Assembly (NCBI GenBank): GCA_035559715.1
Contig: DATMAW010000199.1
Coordinates: 1-44,733 of the forward strand
Length of the DNA stretch: 44,733 nucleotides
Reading direction: 5' to 3'
Source of the DNA: JACQHC01 sp035559715
GTDB lineage: Bacteria; Gemmatimonadota; Gemmatimonadetes; Gemmatimonadales; GWC2-71-9
The notes below the pieces were generated by a model, which saw only the letters and a list, made by a program, of their open reading frames with translations, had not been told where the DNA came from and searched no databases. Both the position numbers and the translations under genes were made by a program. The number at the start of each line of letters is the position of its first letter. The first letter of the stretch is position 1. Positions 30,221 through 38,559 of the stretch are shown here, in pieces.

Positions 30221-31189
30221 GTGACCACCGGGTCCGAGCAGGGGCCTTCATCGCGGGGCCGGCTCGGGCGCGTGGTGGGCGCGGCAGTGGCGTTTGCCCT
30301 GCTCGCCCCCGTGGGCCTCGCAACGGTGCCCCTCGCCACGCTGGTCCTCCTCTCGCGCCCCAGAACGGGCGGCGAGCTGGTCGCGGCCGGGCTCGCGTCC
30401 GGGGTGAGCCTCTGGTGGCTCCTCGAGCCGGGCACGATGGCCGACCAGACGGCCAAAGCCGCGGCCGTCATCGCCACGGCGACGTTCGTGCTGGCGTCCC
30501 GCTACAGCAGGAGTTCGCTGACGCACCGCGTCCTGTTGGCGGCAGGGGCGGCGGCCGTGGGGCTCGCCGTCATGTTCCTCGCCGGACCATGGGCGTGGGA
30601 CGACGTGCGATTTTGGGTGGAGCGCCGTACGGGGTTCGCAGTGCGCCTGGTGCTCGCGCGGTTCTTCGTGACGGCATCCACCACGAGCTCGGCGGCGAGC
30701 GTCGGCGCGGACCTCGAGCGGTGGTTCGACGCCAGCGTCGAGTTCCTCGCCGACCACTACGCAGCCGTCGTGGCGCTGCAGTTAATGGCGGGCCTCGTTT
30801 TGGCCTCCAGCCTGTACCACCGCGTGACGAGACAGCCCATCGCCGCTCCCGTCGGCAAGTTCCGCGACTTCCGGTTCACGGAACACATCGGGTGGATCGC
30901 CGTGGTGGCGCTGACCGTGATCCTGGTGCCGCGACTGGCGGCGGCGAAACTCGCGGCCGCCAACTTGCTGATCGTCACGGGCGCGCTGTACGCGCTGCGT
31001 GGTCTTGCCGTGGCGGCGTTCGGCATCTCCGCGGCCGGTGGGGCCGGCGCGGGCACGGCGATCCTCACCGCTCTGGCCGTGGTGTTCATCTTGCCCGCGG
31101 TTGTGGCGGGCGCCATCCTCCTCGGCGTCCTGGATGCGGGCCTGGATCTTCGGCGCCGCTGGGACCGGGTGGGGCGATCCGCAGGTTGA
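30221..31189 (+). CDS. DUF2232-like (YybS-type) integral membrane protein
   Basis: 322 residues from a GTG 1 nt after rpsR. About eight hydrophobic segments cover nearly the whole length: VVGAAVAFALLAPVGLATVPLATLVLL at about 18-44, ELVAAGLASGVSLWWLLEPG, AAAVIATATFVLASRY, VLLAAGAAAVGLAVMFLAGPWAW, VVALQLMAGLVLASSLYH, IAVVALTVILVP and two more at the end. Location between rpsR and rplI is the classic site for DUF2232 proteins in several phyla, which supports the call more than the sequence does. The function of the family is unknown. The conserved position suggests a link with ribosome or envelope biogenesis. No catalytic motif is visible. Confidence 0.8.
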   Translation: MTTGSEQGPSSRGRLGRVVGAAVAFALLAPVGLATVPLATLVLLSRPRTGGELVAAGLASGVSLWWLLEPGTMADQTAKAAAVIATATFVLASRYSRSSLTHRVLLAAGAAAVGLAVMFLAGPWAWDDVRFWVERRTGFAVRLVLARFFVTASTTSSAASVGADLERWFDASVEFLADHYAAVVALQLMAGLVLASSLYHRVTRQPIAAPVGKFRDFRFTEHIGWIAVVALTVILVPRLAAAKLAAANLLIVTGALYALRGLAVAAFGISAAGGAGAGTAILTALAVVFILPAVVAGAILLGVLDAGLDLRRRWDRVGRSAG

Positions 31190-31228
31190 TGCGCAACAGA
31201 CCTCTTTGACTCGCAACAGGGTTCTCCT

Positions 31229-31672
31229 ATGGACGTGATTCTTCGCGAAGACGTGCAGCACGTTGGGCGGGCGGGGGAGATGGTGACCGTAAAGGACGGC
31301 TACGCCCGCAACTTCCTGATTCCACGCGGCCTTGCCGTGGTCGCGACCGAGGGCAACCGGCGCCGCATCGAGGCGGAGCGGGAGCGACGCGCAGTACGTC
31401 ACGCCTCTCAGCGGGCCTCGGCGGAAGAGCTGGCTCAGCGGCTGGGCGACGTGTCCCTCACCTTCACGATGAAGGCCGGAGAAAGCGATCGCCTGTTCGG
31501 TTCGATCACGGCGGCCGACATCGCAGCCCGGCTCGCCGAGCAAGGCTACGAGATTGACAAGCGCCGGATCGAGCTGACCGAGCCGATCAAGCTGGTTGGC
31601 ATCTACAAGGTGCCCGTTCGTCTCGACGCGGGGGTCCACGCCGAAGTGCGGGTCTGGGTGGTCCGGGAATAG
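31229..31672 (+). CDS. rplI: 50S ribosomal protein L9
   Basis: 147 residues. The N-terminal domain (MDVILREDVQHVGRAGEMVTVKDGYARNFLIPRGLAV) carries the L9 signature. It is joined by a long helix (IEAERERRAVRHASQRASAEELAQRL) to the C-terminal domain (LFGSITAADIAARLAEQGYEIDKRRIELTEPIKLVGIYKVPVRL). L9 binds 23S rRNA domain V and helps maintain reading frame. It is the last ribosomal-protein gene in this cluster. The DAK2-DegV gene starts 8 nt after its stop. Confidence 0.97.
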   Translation: MDVILREDVQHVGRAGEMVTVKDGYARNFLIPRGLAVVATEGNRRRIEAERERRAVRHASQRASAEELAQRLGDVSLTFTMKAGESDRLFGSITAADIAARLAEQGYEIDKRRIELTEPIKLVGIYKVPVRLDAGVHAEVRVWVVRE

Positions 31673-31679
31673 CGGCGCC

Positions 31680-33521
31680 GTGCCCAACGGGGCGGTTGGG
31701 ATCGCCTACCTGGACGGCCGGCGGCTCAGCCGGTGCGTACTCGCGGCGGCGGATTGGGTCGAAGCCGGTCGCGACGAACTGAACCGCATCAACGTCTTCC
31801 CCGTTCCCGACGGCGACACCGGCACCAACTTCGCCCTCACCATGCGGGCGGTGGCCGAGGCCGTGCGCACACTGGAAGCATCAGCGCCGCTTCCCGTGGT
31901 GGTCCGCGCCATAGCCGACGCGAGCGTGTTCGGTGCGCGCGGCAACTCCGGCATGCTCCTGTCGCAGTTTCTCGTGGGGTTCCGCGAGGCGCTTGGCGAT
32001 CGCGACGTCGTGGGTCCGGCGGAACTGGCGCACGCCATGCGGCAGGGCGCGGACCGGGTGCTCGCGGCGCTCGAGGAGCCGGTGGAGGGTACGATCCTCA
32101 CGGTGTGCCGGGACGTTGCGGCCTGCGCCGAGCGCACGGCCCCGCGCGCCACCGGCCTCGACGTGCTGATGCGCGAGGTCCTGCAACAGGCCCGCGCCAC
32201 CCTGCTGCGCACACCCGATTTGCTTGTCTCGTTGCGCGAGGCAGGGGTGGTGGATGCCGGAGCCCAGGCGTTCGTGCGCGTGCTCGAAGGCGTGGTTCGA
32301 CTGCTCGACGGCAGGCACGGCGCGGGAACGGATGGCGCTCCACGCGCCAGCGGCATCGCGGCCGCAGCACGCGTCGAGGTCGCCCACGATCGCGACTACC
32401 AGTTTTGCACCGAAGCCCTGGTTCGGGGCGATGCGCTGCCCGCCACCACGGCGATCCGCGCCGCCCTGCGTCCCCTTGGCGGCTCTCTGGTCGTGTCCGC
32501 CACGGGAGATCTGGTGAAGATCCACATCCACACGAATACGCCGCACCGGGTCTTTGAGGTCGCCGGGAGCTGGGGCACGCTTCAGGCGACCAAAGCCGAG
32601 GACATGCGGCAGCAGCATCGCCGGCTGGCGGAGGCGCGCCGCAAGGTGACGATCATCGTGGACTCGTCCTGTGACTTGCCGGATGACATCGTGGATCGCC
32701 ACGGGATCGTGGTGGTTCCGGTTCAGGTCCTGGAGGACGGCGTACCGCGCCTCGATCGCGTGGAAATCGACGGGCCAACGATCTACCGGCGGATGCGCGA
32801 AGGCGTGGTGTTCACCACCTCGCAGCCCACGCCGGGGGCGTTCTTGCAGGCCTACCAGGATGCGTTGAGCGACAGCGACGCCGCCGTGGCGCTCATGCTG
32901 TCGGGAACCCTCTCGGGCACCTTCGCGTCGGCCCAGGCCGCGGCGCGCCGCTCCGGGCTGGGCGGGATTCGGGTGGTGGACTCGCGCACCGTCACGCTGG
33001 GACTCGGGATGCTGGCCCTCGCCGCCGCGGAAATGGCCGAGGCCGGGCGATCGCCGGAGGAGATCGAGCGGGAAGTCCTCCGGCTGCGCGATCGCTCGGG
33101 CGGATTCTTCACCGTGGATACGCTGGACAACCTGATCCGCTCGGGCCGGGTCGGACGGGCGCGCGCATTCCTTGCGGGGTTGCTCGATCTCCGGCCGATC
33201 CTCGAAATCAACGCCGAGGGACGCGTGCAGAGTGTGGATCGTGCCCGCGGGCGACCCGCACTCGTGGATCGAGTGCTTCATCTCATTGAGCGGCGACTCA
33301 AGCCGCGGCCGCGAGCGGTTCGCTTCGGGGTGGTCCACGCCGACGCCCCTGACGTGGCCGCTCACCTGCGAGACGAGCTGACGCGGCGATACGCCCCGCG
33401 GGATTGCTTCGTCGCGCCGGTCACCGCCGCCCTCGGCGTGCACGTCGGCCCCGGGGCGTGGGCGGTGTTCTATCAGGTGGAGGATCCGGACTGGCTGCCC
33501 GCGGGAACCCTATCGCCCTGA
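31680..33521 (+). CDS. FakA-FakB type fusion (DAK2 kinase plus DegV fatty-acid-binding domain)
   Basis: 613 residues from GTG 31680. Residues 1-200 are a DAK2/DhaL-type kinase domain with the metal and nucleotide motif NVFPVPDGDTGTNFALTM and ARGNSGMLLSQFLVGF. Residues 210-320 match the rest of FakA (YQFCTEALVRGD, GDLVKIHIHTNTPHRVFEVA, KAEDMRQQH). From about 322 a complete DegV domain follows, with VTIIVDSSCDLPDDIVDRHGI, FTTSQPTPGAFLQAYQDAL, LSGTLSGTFASAQAAA and VVDSRTVTLGLGMLALAAA, the residues that hold the fatty acid. In Gram-positives FakA and FakB are separate and together phosphorylate exogenous fatty acids for phospholipid synthesis. Here kinase and carrier are one chain. Fatty-acid kinase activity is inference from domains. 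Confidence 0.9.
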   Translation: MPNGAVGIAYLDGRRLSRCVLAAADWVEAGRDELNRINVFPVPDGDTGTNFALTMRAVAEAVRTLEASAPLPVVVRAIADASVFGARGNSGMLLSQFLVGFREALGDRDVVGPAELAHAMRQGADRVLAALEEPVEGTILTVCRDVAACAERTAPRATGLDVLMREVLQQARATLLRTPDLLVSLREAGVVDAGAQAFVRVLEGVVRLLDGRHGAGTDGAPRASGIAAAARVEVAHDRDYQFCTEALVRGDALPATTAIRAALRPLGGSLVVSATGDLVKIHIHTNTPHRVFEVAGSWGTLQATKAEDMRQQHRRLAEARRKVTIIVDSSCDLPDDIVDRHGIVVVPVQVLEDGVPRLDRVEIDGPTIYRRMREGVVFTTSQPTPGAFLQAYQDALSDSDAAVALMLSGTLSGTFASAQAAARRSGLGGIRVVDSRTVTLGLGMLALAAAEMAEAGRSPEEIEREVLRLRDRSGGFFTVDTLDNLIRSGRVGRARAFLAGLLDLRPILEINAEGRVQSVDRARGRPALVDRVLHLIERRLKPRPRAVRFGVVHADAPDVAAHLRDELTRRYAPRDCFVAPVTAALGVHVGPGAWAVFYQVEDPDWLPAGTLSP

Positions 33522-33527
33522 AATGAT

Positions 33528-33533
33528 TATTAT
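33528..33533 (+). promoter_or_regulatory. possible -10 element before rsfS
   Basis: TATTAT (5 of 6 matches to TATAAT) sits in a short AT-rich island (33522-33537) just after the FakA-FakB stop, standing out from the GC-rich surroundings. No -35 is evident. Transcription from it would start near 33540, about 43 nt before the proposed rsfS start. Confidence 0.3.
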
Positions 33534-33571
33534 TGAAGGGTAGAGGCAGCCCCGGTCACGCATCGCCCGTT

Positions 33572-33576
33572 GGAGG
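33572..33576 (+). promoter_or_regulatory. Shine-Dalgarno GGAGG for rsfS, pointing to an ATT start
   Basis: GGAGG is followed by exactly 6 nt and then ATT at 33583. No ATG, GTG or TTG is in frame between the stop at 33541 and GTG 33622. That GTG has no Shine-Dalgarno and would remove the first helix of RsfS. Confidence 0.6.
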
Positions 33577-33582
33577 TGGCGG

Positions 33583-33915
33583 ATTCACACAGCCGTACAG
33601 GCGCTGGTCGAGCACAAAGCGGTGGACGTGGTCGTCCTGGACCTGCGCCGGGTGAGTGATGCCGCCGATTATTTCATCATCGCATCGGGAACCTCCGACA
33701 CCCACGTGCGGGCCCTGGCCGAGCATGTGCTGGAAAGCTGCGGACGCGCCGGGCAACGGGCCCACCACATCGAGGGGCTCACCGCCGGCCGATGGGTACT
33801 GATTGATTTCGTGGACGTGGTCGTCCACGTGTTTCACCCCTCCTTGCGCCGATTCTATCAGCTGGAGCGCCTGTGGGCAGACGCGCCGGCGGTGGAGGCG
33901 GGCGCCAACGCATGA
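33583..33915 (+). CDS. rsfS: ribosome silencing factor RsfS, probable ATT start
   Basis: 110 residues if ATT 33583 is the start (M-HTAVQALVEHKAVDVVVLDLRRV); 98 from GTG 33622 otherwise. The RsfS/DUF143 core is clear: DVVVLDLRRVSDAADYFIIASGTSDTHVRALAEHVLE, then GLTAGRWVLIDFVDVVVHVFHPSLRRFYQLERLWADAP. RsfS binds L14 on the large subunit and blocks 30S joining when nutrients are low. An ATT start is otherwise known mainly for infC, where it allows autoregulation, so its use here would be notable. The stop overlaps the start of the peptidase-barrel gene as ATGA, so the two are translationally linked despite unrelated roles. Confidence 0.92.
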   Translation: MHTAVQALVEHKAVDVVVLDLRRVSDAADYFIIASGTSDTHVRALAEHVLESCGRAGQRAHHIEGLTAGRWVLIDFVDVVVHVFHPSLRRFYQLERLWADAPAVEAGANA

Positions 33916-36900
33916 AACGGAAGGCGGCCATGCTGCGCATAGCACGATCCGTGGTGGCGCTCACCGGCCTGGTCGTCGGTTCGCTCCAGGCGCAGTACTT
34001 CGGTCAGAACCGCGTGCAGTATCGGGACCTGAAGTTCTCCGTCATCCAGACCGAGCATTTCGACATCTACTACCACGATGGCGAGCGCCAGGCCGCCGTG
34101 GATGCCGCCCGCATGGCCGAACGGGCCTATGCGCGCCTGTCGCGCGTGCTCAACCACCAGTACCGCGAGCGCCAGCCCATCATCCTGTTCGCGTCGCACT
34201 CCGAGTTTCAGCAGAACAACATCAGCGACGTAAGTGAGGGGACTGGCGGCTTCACGGAGCCGTTCCGACATCGGATTCTGCTGCCGTTCACCGGCTCCTA
34301 TGCCGACTTCGATCACGTGCTCCAACACGAGATCGTCCACCAGTTCCAGTTCGACGTCTTCGCGCGCGGCCGGATTGGCGGCGGCATTCAGCGCCTGATC
34401 AGCGTCAATCCCCCGCTGTGGTTCATGGAGGGCATGGCGGAGTACCTGTCCCTCGGGCCGGTGACGCCGGAAACCGCCATGTGGCTGCGGGACGCGGCGC
34501 TCGAGGGCCAGCTGCCGTCCATCGAAGAGCTGACTTTCAACCCCGATGTCTTCCCCTATCGGTTTGGTCACGCGTTGATGGCGTACATCGGGGAGCGGTG
34601 GGGCGACGCGGCGGTCGGTGAGGTGCTGCACGCGGTGGCGACGGCCGGTCTGGCGGACGGGGTCCGCCGCGCGGTGGGCATGTCCCTCGAAGATCTGTCC
34701 GACGAGTGGCACGACGCCGTGCAGCGGGCCTATCTGCCCCAGATCGCGGAATTCGAGAAGCCGCGACGGTTCGCGACGCCGCTGCTCAACAAGCGCCGCT
34801 CCAGTGGCACGCTCCACATCTCGCCCGCCCTGTCACCGGACGGGAAGGAAATCGCGTACTTCTCGGAAGGCAGTTCCTTCTTCATCGATCTATATCTCGC
34901 CGACGGCGAATCCGGCCGGATCAAACGCCGCCTCATCAAGAGCGCATTCTCTTCCGATTTCGAGAGCCTCCGCTTCATCTATTCTGGGGGCTCGTGGTCA
35001 CCGGATGGCCGGATGTTCGCCATCGCCGCCAAGCGCGGCGGGCAGGACGACCTCGTGATCTTCAACGTGGAGCGGCGGCGGGTCGAGCGCCGTATCCAGG
35101 TCCCGCTGCACGGTCTGACCACGCCCTCATGGTCTCCCGATGGCCGGCGCCTCGTGTTTACCGGATACGACGGCGGCTTGTCAGACCTGTTCACGGTTGA
35201 CGTGGACGGCTCCAACCTCACGCGCCTGACCAACGACCGGTACGCCGATCTGCACCCGGTCTGGTCGCCCGACAGCCGCACGGTGGCCTTCGCGACGGAT
35301 CGGGGCCCGCGCACCAACCTGGACGTGCTGGCGGTGTCTCCGCTGCAAATCGCGCTGTACCACTTCGACGGCGGGCGGATCGAGCTGCTGGACCACATGG
35401 AGGGGCTGAATATCAACCCCCAGTGGGCTCCCGACGGCCAGTCCATCGCGTTTGTGTCGAACCGGAGCGGGATTTCCAACGTCTTCCTGTACGATCTGAC
35501 GGAGCGCACCGTCTACCAGATCACGAATGCCTTCACCGGCATCGCGGGCATCACACCGATCTCGCCGGCCATCTCCTGGGCGCGCGAGGCGGACCGACTC
35601 GCGCTCACGTACTATGAAGAGGGCGAGTACAACGTCTACTCGATTGACAACCCCCGCGCGCTCAAGACGACGCCGTACACCGGCGCCCGCCCGGCGCTGG
35701 TGGCGACCGCGGAGCCGGCGCGCGCGGACTCGACGCCGCCGGTGGACTTCGATGCCATCCCGTCGGCTGAACCCCTCGTGTCCTCGTCGATCTACCGGTT
35801 CCGCGGCGGATTCCGCGCCTCCGCCGCCGATCCGGTCACCGAGGGCGCAGGACCCGAGCCCGTGTCGGTGCGCGCGCTGCTCGACAGCGCCACGCTGGCG
35901 CTGCCGGACCCCGGCGAGTTCACGCTCAAGCCGTATTCGTCCAAGCTCTCCCCCGACTATGTCATTCAGCCATCGGTGGGCTACCAGCGCGACAACTTCG
36001 GCAACGGGCTGTTCGGTGGGACGGCGATCTCGCTGTCGGACGTGCTGGGGAACCAGCGGGTCATTCTCTCGGGCGAGGTGAACGGGAGGCTCGAAGAGGC
36101 CCAGCTACTGGCCGTGTACGCCAACCTGCGGCGCCGGATCAACTGGGCGGTGGGCTATCAGCAGAGCCCGATCTTCTTCTACTCGGGCAGCGCGCTGCGG
36201 GTGGACTCCGGCATCGGCTCGCTCTCGACGTCGCTCGACCGGTACATCATTCACCAGGCGTTTCTCGAGACGTCGCGCCCGTTCAGCCGATTCAGTCGCC
36301 TGGAGCTGGGCGTGCGGGCGACCAACGTGTCGCGCTCCACGCTCAATTTCGTGCAGTACTTCGATCCGCTGTCCGGCCTGATTCTCGATCAACGCCTGGA
36401 GAAACTCGGACTCGGGTCCACGAACTACCTGCAGCCGAACGTCGCGCTCGTGTTCGACAACTCCATCCCGCTGTGGGTGGGGCCGTTCATCGGCCGGCGG
36501 CATCGGTTCGAGTACTCTCCCGCCATCGGGGAGTGGCGGTTCCATCAAGTCCTGACGGACTACCGGCGCTACGACTATCTGTTCGGCCCGTTCTCGTTCG
36601 CGTCGCGGTTCCTGTTCTTCGGCCGGTTCGGGCGCGACGAAGCGCAGTTCCCGATCTTCATCGGCACTCCCGAGCTGATCCGCGGGTACACGGCTGGATC
36701 GTTCCGGCGCTTCGAGTGCCTGTTCGATCTGGGCGGTTCGATCTCCGGATGTTCCGCGCTGGATCAGTTGATCGGTTCGCGCATTGCGGTCGCCAACCTG
36801 GAGCTGCGCTTCCCGCTGGTGAGCAATCTGACGCTCGGCGTCCTGCCGATCCGCTTCCCGCCCATTGAAGGCGCGCTGTTCTTCGACGCGGGGCTGGCCT

Positions 36901-37115
36901 GGGACCGGCGCCACGCGTTCGACGACGGCACCATCGTCTGGTCACGCGGTGGCGGGGAGAATCGCGACGTCGTGCGTCAGCCGCTCAAGAGCTGGGGCGT
37001 CTCGATTCGCGGCAACGTCCTGGGGTTCCTGGTGCTTCGGGCCGACTACGCCAAGCCCCTCAGCCGACCCGGCAAGTCGGCGTACTGGACGCTGAGCGTC
37101 GGCCCGACGTTCTGA
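33912..37115 (+). CDS. exported metallopeptidase-like / TolB-like propeller / BamA-like barrel fusion
   Basis: 1067 residues from ATG 33912. A signal peptide (RIARSVVALTGLVVGSLQAQ) is followed by a gluzincin-like peptidase part: HEIVH at 139-143 and the downstream WFMEGMAEY with E173 or E177 as probable third zinc ligand. From about 300 to 590 comes a TolB/PD40-type propeller (PALSPDGKEIAYF, WSPDGRMFAIAA, PSWSPDGRRLVFTG, PVWSPDSRTVAFAT, PQWAPDGQSIAFVS). From about 670 to the end the pattern is an outer-membrane barrel of the Omp85/BamA-like surface-antigen type, ending LSVGPTF. A surface enzyme or secretion device anchored by its own barrel is plausible. Separate parts are known families; this order in one chain is the notable point. 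Confidence 0.87.
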   Translation: MKRKAAMLRIARSVVALTGLVVGSLQAQYFGQNRVQYRDLKFSVIQTEHFDIYYHDGERQAAVDAARMAERAYARLSRVLNHQYRERQPIILFASHSEFQQNNISDVSEGTGGFTEPFRHRILLPFTGSYADFDHVLQHEIVHQFQFDVFARGRIGGGIQRLISVNPPLWFMEGMAEYLSLGPVTPETAMWLRDAALEGQLPSIEELTFNPDVFPYRFGHALMAYIGERWGDAAVGEVLHAVATAGLADGVRRAVGMSLEDLSDEWHDAVQRAYLPQIAEFEKPRRFATPLLNKRRSSGTLHISPALSPDGKEIAYFSEGSSFFIDLYLADGESGRIKRRLIKSAFSSDFESLRFIYSGGSWSPDGRMFAIAAKRGGQDDLVIFNVERRRVERRIQVPLHGLTTPSWSPDGRRLVFTGYDGGLSDLFTVDVDGSNLTRLTNDRYADLHPVWSPDSRTVAFATDRGPRTNLDVLAVSPLQIALYHFDGGRIELLDHMEGLNINPQWAPDGQSIAFVSNRSGISNVFLYDLTERTVYQITNAFTGIAGITPISPAISWAREADRLALTYYEEGEYNVYSIDNPRALKTTPYTGARPALVATAEPARADSTPPVDFDAIPSAEPLVSSSIYRFRGGFRASAADPVTEGAGPEPVSVRALLDSATLALPDPGEFTLKPYSSKLSPDYVIQPSVGYQRDNFGNGLFGGTAISLSDVLGNQRVILSGEVNGRLEEAQLLAVYANLRRRINWAVGYQQSPIFFYSGSALRVDSGIGSLSTSLDRYIIHQAFLETSRPFSRFSRLELGVRATNVSRSTLNFVQYFDPLSGLILDQRLEKLGLGSTNYLQPNVALVFDNSIPLWVGPFIGRRHRFEYSPAIGEWRFHQVLTDYRRYDYLFGPFSFASRFLFFGRFGRDEAQFPIFIGTPELIRGYTAGSFRRFECLFDLGGSISGCSALDQLIGSRIAVANLELRFPLVSNLTLGVLPIRFPPIEGALFFDAGLAWDRRHAFDDGTIVWSRGGGENRDVVRQPLKSWGVSIRGNVLGFLVLRADYAKPLSRPGKSAYWTLSVGPTF

Positions 37116-37146
37116 CGCGGGTCGGCACGGCGGCTCGCGGAGCAGC

Positions 37147-38559
37147 ATGGGCAAGACCCGCCTGAGCGTCGCATTGTTGGCCCTGGCCCTCACGCTGGCC
37201 GCGTGTGGGCCCGGGCGTGACAATCCGGTCCGTCGCGCGCTGGCCGAATCTCCTCCGGATCGAGGGCCCACCGCCGTGGCGTTTCGCTTGGCGGCCGGTC
37301 GCTCGGGCGGAGACACCCGCCTGTATGTGCTGCCGACACTGGATGAGGCCACCTGGCGCTTCCGCACGCCGGACCTGCGCACGGACGTCGTTGTCGGGTT
37401 CTCTCGAGATCAGGATGCGCTATACCTCCTCACTCCGAATCGGACGATCGCCGCGCTCGATCTGCAGACGGGCCGCGCACGCCTGGTGGATACGGCCGAG
37501 GTCACGGCCGCCACGCTCGGTCCGACGGGCCGGCTGCACCTCGTGCGCGCCGATGGCGCCGTCGGCGCCGTGGATCACCGCAACGTCGCGTGGTGGAGCA
37601 CTCGCCTCGAGGCGCCACCGCGAGGTGAAGGACCGCGCCTGTGGGGTGGATCGGGCCGCGTGGTCGCCGTGGTGCCGGGCGATTCCGGACCTGAACTCGT
37701 TGTGCTCACCGCGACCAAGGCGATGCTCCGGCGCCGCATTCCACAGGGACCCGTGGCCGTCGGGCCGTGGGGCGAGATAGCCGTGGTGGGAACGGACTCC
37801 GGACTGATCACGCTCGACCTCAGCGATACGACGCGGACCTCATTTGTCCGACTGCGGCGCGCCGTGAAGGTCGTGGCCGTGGCTCCGGCCGGGCACCGCT
37901 ATTACGCCGGAGACGCCGAGGGACGGCTGGTCGCCATCGACCCGCTCGAGGGTGACGTGGTGAACGACACCCGGCTCCCCGGCTCGCCCAGGGCCCTGCG
38001 GCTCGATCCACTCGGCCGCACGCTGCTGGCGCGGCCGGGCGCGGGAGATTCGGTGTGGATCGTGGATCTCACGCGATTCGAGTTCATCGCCACCGTCCCG
38101 AGTGAATGGCGCGACGATCTGCCCGCGGTGGCGCCAGACGGCAGTTTGCTGACCCCGAGGGACGGCGACGTCCTCGCCCTCGATCCTGATTCCCTGGTCG
38201 TGACGGGCCGCGTGAACGGCGGTGCGCGGGACCGCTGGCTGCTGGCCGCCTGGGACCCGCGGCGCCCGGCCTTGCAGCTCGCCGTAGACACCGCAACCCC
38301 CAGACCGGCCGACGATGGCGAACTGCATTTCGTGCAAGTGAGCAGCTCCGCGAATCAGGCCTGGGCCGATGACCTGGCCAGGAACCTGCGCGCCGCCGGC
38401 ATCGAGGCGAGCGTCCTGGAGCCGTCCCCGGAAGAGGATCGCTTCCGTGTGGTGCTGGGACCTTACCCCACGCGCGAGGCGGCGGAGGCCATGGGTCGCA
38501 AGCTCGGCCTGCCTTTCTGGATCTTCACGCGGACGAGACAAGCGCCACCGCCGTTATGA
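37147..38559 (+). CDS. lipoprotein with beta-propeller and C-terminal SPOR domain
   Basis: 470 residues from ATG 37147, with GGAG 4 nt upstream. The lipoprotein signal is LSVALLALALTLAAC, cleavage before C, giving CGPGRDN. The middle (about 60-380) is made of repeated beta units resembling a quinoprotein or WD-type propeller, such as DALYLLTPNRTIAALDLQTGRARL, GEIAVVGTDSGLITLDLSDTT and RLVAIDPLEGDVV. The last 80 residues are a SPOR domain (ELHFVQVSSSANQAWADDLARNLRAAGIEASVLE, then FRVVLGPYPTREAAEAMGRKLGLPFWIF), which binds peptidoglycan lacking stem peptides, usually at division sites. The stop overlaps the next start by 4 nt. A division-site envelope role is inferred from SPOR and from being upstream of smc. 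Confidence 0.88.
   Translation: MGKTRLSVALLALALTLAACGPGRDNPVRRALAESPPDRGPTAVAFRLAAGRSGGDTRLYVLPTLDEATWRFRTPDLRTDVVVGFSRDQDALYLLTPNRTIAALDLQTGRARLVDTAEVTAATLGPTGRLHLVRADGAVGAVDHRNVAWWSTRLEAPPRGEGPRLWGGSGRVVAVVPGDSGPELVVLTATKAMLRRRIPQGPVAVGPWGEIAVVGTDSGLITLDLSDTTRTSFVRLRRAVKVVAVAPAGHRYYAGDAEGRLVAIDPLEGDVVNDTRLPGSPRALRLDPLGRTLLARPGAGDSVWIVDLTRFEFIATVPSEWRDDLPAVAPDGSLLTPRDGDVLALDPDSLVVTGRVNGGARDRWLLAAWDPRRPALQLAVDTATPRPADDGELHFVQVSSSANQAWADDLARNLRAAGIEASVLEPSPEEDRFRVVLGPYPTREAAEAMGRKLGLPFWIFTRTRQAPPPL

Noticed and set aside
33523..33543. ATG 33523 as start of rsfS
   Set aside because: It is in frame but meets a TAG at 33541 after six codons.
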